In this document: one piece after another, positions 5,957-7,994 of the stretch | Layout of the letters: every line of letters begins with the position of its first letter | Numbering within the stretch: the stretch's first letter is position 1 | DNA from: Clostridiaceae bacterium | GTDB lineage: Bacteria > Bacillota > Clostridia > Saccharofermentanales > DTU023 | Length of the DNA stretch: 7,994 bases | Assembly (NCBI GenBank): GCA_012800135.1 | Contig: JAAZJV010000002.1 | Location: forward strand, 1 to 7,994 | Direction: 5' to 3' | The notes under the pieces: generated by a model | Told to the model about the DNA's origin: nothing | Database searches by the model: none | What the model saw: the letters and a program-made list of their open reading frames with translations, nothing else | Made by a program: the position numbers and the translations under genes

Positions 5957-7527
5957 ACGGCGTCAGCTCCTTTCACATTGTCGATCGACTGTCCGAGCAT
6001 AAGGAGTCCAATGTCTTGCTTTGAAGTGACGCGCGGGTCGACGATGCCGGTCACACGACCGCTGCTCATGACGAGTACTCTGTCGGAAATCTCCATTAAA
6101 ACATCGAGATCCTCTCCGACAAAAATAACGGCGGTACCTTTTTCTTTTTGTTCATTTAACAAGTTGTAAATCGTATAAGAAGAATTGATATCAAGTCCGC
6201 GAACAGGGTAAGCGACCATCAGAAGCCGCGGCGCGGTGTCGATTTCTCTGCCGACGAGAATTTTCTGAACGTTGCCTCCCGAAAGTTGCCGGATGGGGGT
6301 GAAGACGTCGGGTGTAACAATCTGAAGTTCCTCCACGAGTCGTTCGGCTATTTGACGCGGTGATTTGCGGTCGACGAAGAATCCCTTTTTCTCACGGTAA
6401 TGTTTCAACATAATGTTGTCGACCATATCAAGAGAGGGAGCGAGCCCCATACCGAGACGATCTTCAGGAACAAAAGCGAGCGCAATGCCTTTTTTTGCAA
6501 TCGTGTGAGGATTGAGTCCGACGACGTTCTCATCAACCTCGTAACCGTCGACAATATTCCTGTAAAGGATAGAGCCGCCTATGACGGGGTAAAGACCGGC
6601 AATCGCCTCACAGAGTTCTCGTTGTCCGCTTCCTGAAATGCCGGCAATACCGAGGATTTCGCCTCCGTTCGCCTCAAAAGAGACATCATCAAGTGCCTTG
6701 GTACCTTCTTGATTAAGCGCGGTCAACGACTGAACCATGAGGATTGGCTCGACGTTTGTTGGGGCGGGGCGATCGATGGCAAGCGAAACGGAGTGACCGA
6801 CCATCATGTCCGTCAGCGACTGGATGGTTGCGTCTTTTGTATGAACAGTATCAATGTACTCGCCTTTCCGAAGAACGGTGACTCGGTCGGAGACGGCGAG
6901 CACTTCGTTCAGCTTATGAGTGATGAGTATGATTGACTTTTGATCTGCTTTCATGGCGCGCATGATCTCAAACAGTTTGTCAGTTTCTTGCGGCGTCAGT
7001 ACGGCGGTCGGTTCATCGAGGATAAGAATATCGGCGCCCCTGTAGAGAGCCTTGATGATTTCGACCGTTTGTTTTTCTGAGACGGACATGTCGTAGATTT
7101 TTTTCTCAGGATCAATCTCAAAACCGTATTGATCGGCGATTTCTTGGACGTGTTTGTATAGGGCGCGTCGGTTGATTGTCGTTTTCCCTGGAAGCCCCAA
7201 CACGATGTTCTCCGCCGCGGAGAAGACTTCAACCAGTTTAAAATGCTGGTGAACCATGCCTATATTGAGATCGAAGGCATCCTTCGGTTGGCGGATGGTA
7301 ACGTGTTTGCCGTTGACGAAAATATCTCCGGCATCGGGGAAGTATATGCCGGCGAGTATGTTCATGAGGGTAGTTTTACCGCTGCCGTTTTCGCCTAGTA
7401 GTGAGAGAATCTCACCACGCTTTAGTTCGAAATGGACATCTGAGAGTGCCTGAACGGTTCCGAAACTCTTACAGATATGCTGCATCTGAATGACATTCTC
7501 ATTAATTGCCGGTTTCGCATCTTGCAT
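5953..7527 (-). CDS. BMP-type nucleoside ABC transporter, double ATP-binding subunit
   Basis: A 524-residue cytosolic ATPase with two fused nucleotide-binding domains, corresponding to NupO (YufO). Domain 1 (~12-250): Walker A GENGSGKT at 45-52; Q-loop around MVHQHFKLVE at 91-100; a signature of the degenerate kind usual here (MSVSEKQTVEI, 147-157); Walker B ILILDEPT at 167-174; and switch His204 in ITHK. Domain 2 (~261-510): degenerate P-loop GISGSGQREL at 296-305; PEDRLGMGL at 354-362, typical of this subfamily; an intact signature LSGGNVQK at 415-422; a Walker B region LLMVAYPVRGLD at 435-446 without catalytic Glu; and EDLD in place of the switch His. So only one composite site should hydrolyse well, as is normal for ribose/nucleoside-type ATPases. 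The start ATG 7527-7525 has GGAGG six bases ahead. It follows the binding protein after a 209-base structured gap and overlaps the next permease by 4 bases. Confidence 0.95.
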   Translation of the reverse strand: MQDAKPAINENVIQMQHICKSFGTVQALSDVHFELKRGEILSLLGENGSGKTTLMNILAGIYFPDAGDIFVNGKHVTIRQPKDAFDLNIGMVHQHFKLVEVFSAAENIVLGLPGKTTINRRALYKHVQEIADQYGFEIDPEKKIYDMSVSEKQTVEIIKALYRGADILILDEPTAVLTPQETDKLFEIMRAMKADQKSIILITHKLNEVLAVSDRVTVLRKGEYIDTVHTKDATIQSLTDMMVGHSVSLAIDRPAPTNVEPILMVQSLTALNQEGTKALDDVSFEANGGEILGIAGISGSGQRELCEAIAGLYPVIGGSILYRNIVDGYEVDENVVGLNPHTIAKKGIALAFVPEDRLGMGLAPSLDMVDNIMLKHYREKKGFFVDRKSPRQIAERLVEELQIVTPDVFTPIRQLSGGNVQKILVGREIDTAPRLLMVAYPVRGLDINSSYTIYNLLNEQKEKGTAVIFVGEDLDVLMEISDRVLVMSSGRVTGIVDPRVTSKQDIGLLMLGQSIDNVKGADAV

Positions 7528-7736
7528 AAAGTTCCTCCATCCGACCTGTTTCTTCTTTTAAGTCTATCAGAAACTCAAGAAGACTGACCGGCATTCAAAA
7601 AAATCGCCGAAACGCGTACTGAGTCTTTTTACATCCCATTCATCATGGGAACTCGAATCGCGCTTCGACGATGGACACGATAGACACGTTGAGAGCACAT
7701 CGTGTCAAGCGATGTGCTCATCACGTAGTTTTGCGA
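7528..7736 (-). promoter_or_regulatory. Structured gap between binding-protein gene and ATPase gene
   Basis: 209 bases without a gene. It contains, in transcript order, a perfect 10-pair stem (7693-7702 with 7710-7719, 7-base loop); TCGAA/TTCGA (7653-7657 with 7664-7668); TCCCAT/ATGGGA (7634-7639 with 7645-7650); a U7 run (7603-7597); a 7-pair TCTTCTT/AAGAAGA with a long loop (7551-7557 with 7577-7583); and the GGAGG ribosome binding site of the ATPase (7538-7534). No stem is followed directly by a U-run, so a strong terminator is not supported. In such operons the binding protein is usually made in excess. A hairpin that partly stops transcription or protects the upstream mRNA end would do this. 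That role is inferred. Confidence 0.5.
7693..7719 (-). other. Perfect 10-pair hairpin after the BMP lipoprotein gene
   Basis: GAGCACATCG (7693-7702) and CGATGTGCTC (7710-7719) pair perfectly around a 7-base loop, 18 bases past the lipoprotein stop. An octamer that overlaps the loop and one arm (7699-7706, GACACGAT on minus) can instead pair with 7674-7681, so two structures exclude each other. No U-run follows. Confidence 0.6.
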
Positions 7737-7994
7737 CTAATCTTGTTCCGACACGATAATGCCTTCAAGGATGTACTCCCACGAAGGAGCAGATGCCGGT
7801 TCGATAAATGTCTCGCCCTCGGCGACGACAGTCTTACCATTGACATCGACGAGCGGACCCGTGAAGACGTCCCAGTCGGTCTCAACGATCTTTTTGCGGG
7901 CTTCTTCAATCTTATCAGCCGTTCCGGGGGCGACAATCGCTTCGTTCAACGGTGAAACGTCACAGACGCCTTCCGCAAGACCCTCGCCCCAATC
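7737..7994 (-). CDS. BMP family ABC transporter substrate-binding lipoprotein, C-terminal part
   Basis: The frame is open from the right edge to TAG at 7739-7737, giving 85 residues of the C-terminus. The TTG at 7949-7947 is an internal Leu codon (residues read DWGEGLAEGVCDVSPLNEAIVAPGT across it), so the gene is not a short 70-residue one. BMP/PnrA/TmpC-family hallmarks are the GLAEGV and SPLN segment, a helix of the type KIEEARKKIVET, then DWDVFTGPLVDVNGK with the characteristic W-VF-GP and glycine turn, and a final W-hydrophobic EGI. Family members are membrane-anchored, nucleoside-binding lipoproteins that feed the importer; B. subtilis NupN is the counterpart. The signal peptide, lipobox and ligand-binding residues lie outside the window, as does the operon promoter. 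The following ATPase and two permeases confirm the assignment. Confidence 0.93.
   Translation of the reverse strand, partial: DWGEGLAEGVCDVSPLNEAIVAPGTADKIEEARKKIVETDWDVFTGPLVDVNGKTVVAEGETFIEPASAPSWEYILEGIIVSEQD

Noticed and set aside
5953..7527. Loss of Walker residues in ATPase domain 2 as a sign of an inactive gene
   Set aside because: Degenerate P-loop, missing catalytic Glu and missing switch His in domain 2 are normal for ribose/nucleoside-type double ATPases.
7680..7708. TTGACA on minus (7708-7703) as an internal promoter for the ATPase genes
   Set aside because: The best -10 at 17-18 bases spacing (GTCTAT or TCTATC) matches only two or three of six positions, and the hexamer sits in a hairpin loop.
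7671..7955. Plus-strand open frame of 94 codons over the right-hand gap
   Set aside because: It runs through the hairpin and antisense to the BMP lipoprotein, without a ribosome binding site or recognisable motif.

Overview
The window looks like the chromosome of a Bacillota (Firmicutes) bacterium of medium GC content. The main reasons are the strong AAAGGAGG-type ribosome binding sites and a Bacillus/Clostridia-type BMP nucleoside ABC transporter operon. The genus cannot be named from this sequence alone. No tRNA, rRNA, CRISPR array, insertion sequence or phage gene is visible.

Layout. The left edge (1-692, plus strand) is the C-terminal half of tryptophan synthase beta chain (trpB). It is the last gene of its transcription unit and is not followed by trpA. 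A GC-rich hairpin at 739-770 lies between trpB and the convergent genes and can terminate from both sides. All remaining genes are on the minus strand. In the direction of transcription, from the right edge, they are: the C-terminus of a BMP-family substrate-binding lipoprotein (7737-7994, partial); a 209-base structured gap; a double-domain ABC ATPase (5953-7527); two permeases joined by 4-base ATGA overlaps (4748-5956 and 3768-4751); after a 60-base gap, an unusual 464-467 residue protein that combines an EF-Tu domain-2-like barrel with SseB-like modules (2314-3708); a S51 (dipeptidase E-like) serine peptidase with its own extended -10 promoter (1525-2220); and an acidic protein of unknown function (830-1369).

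How the genes work together. The lipoprotein, ATPase and two permeases form one importer, of the type represented by B. subtilis NupNOPQ, most likely for purine nucleosides. The chain of hairpins between lipoprotein and ATPase would fit the usual higher expression of the binding protein. The SseB-like gene may be read through from this operon, because no good terminator separates them. The peptidase and the acidic protein look like separate small units, each followed by a hairpin.

Most worth following up are the domain combination in the SseB-like protein and its lack of a visible ribosome binding site, the operator-like palindromes at the peptidase promoter, the mutually exclusive hairpins in the transporter operon, and the partial duplication of the trpB stop region.
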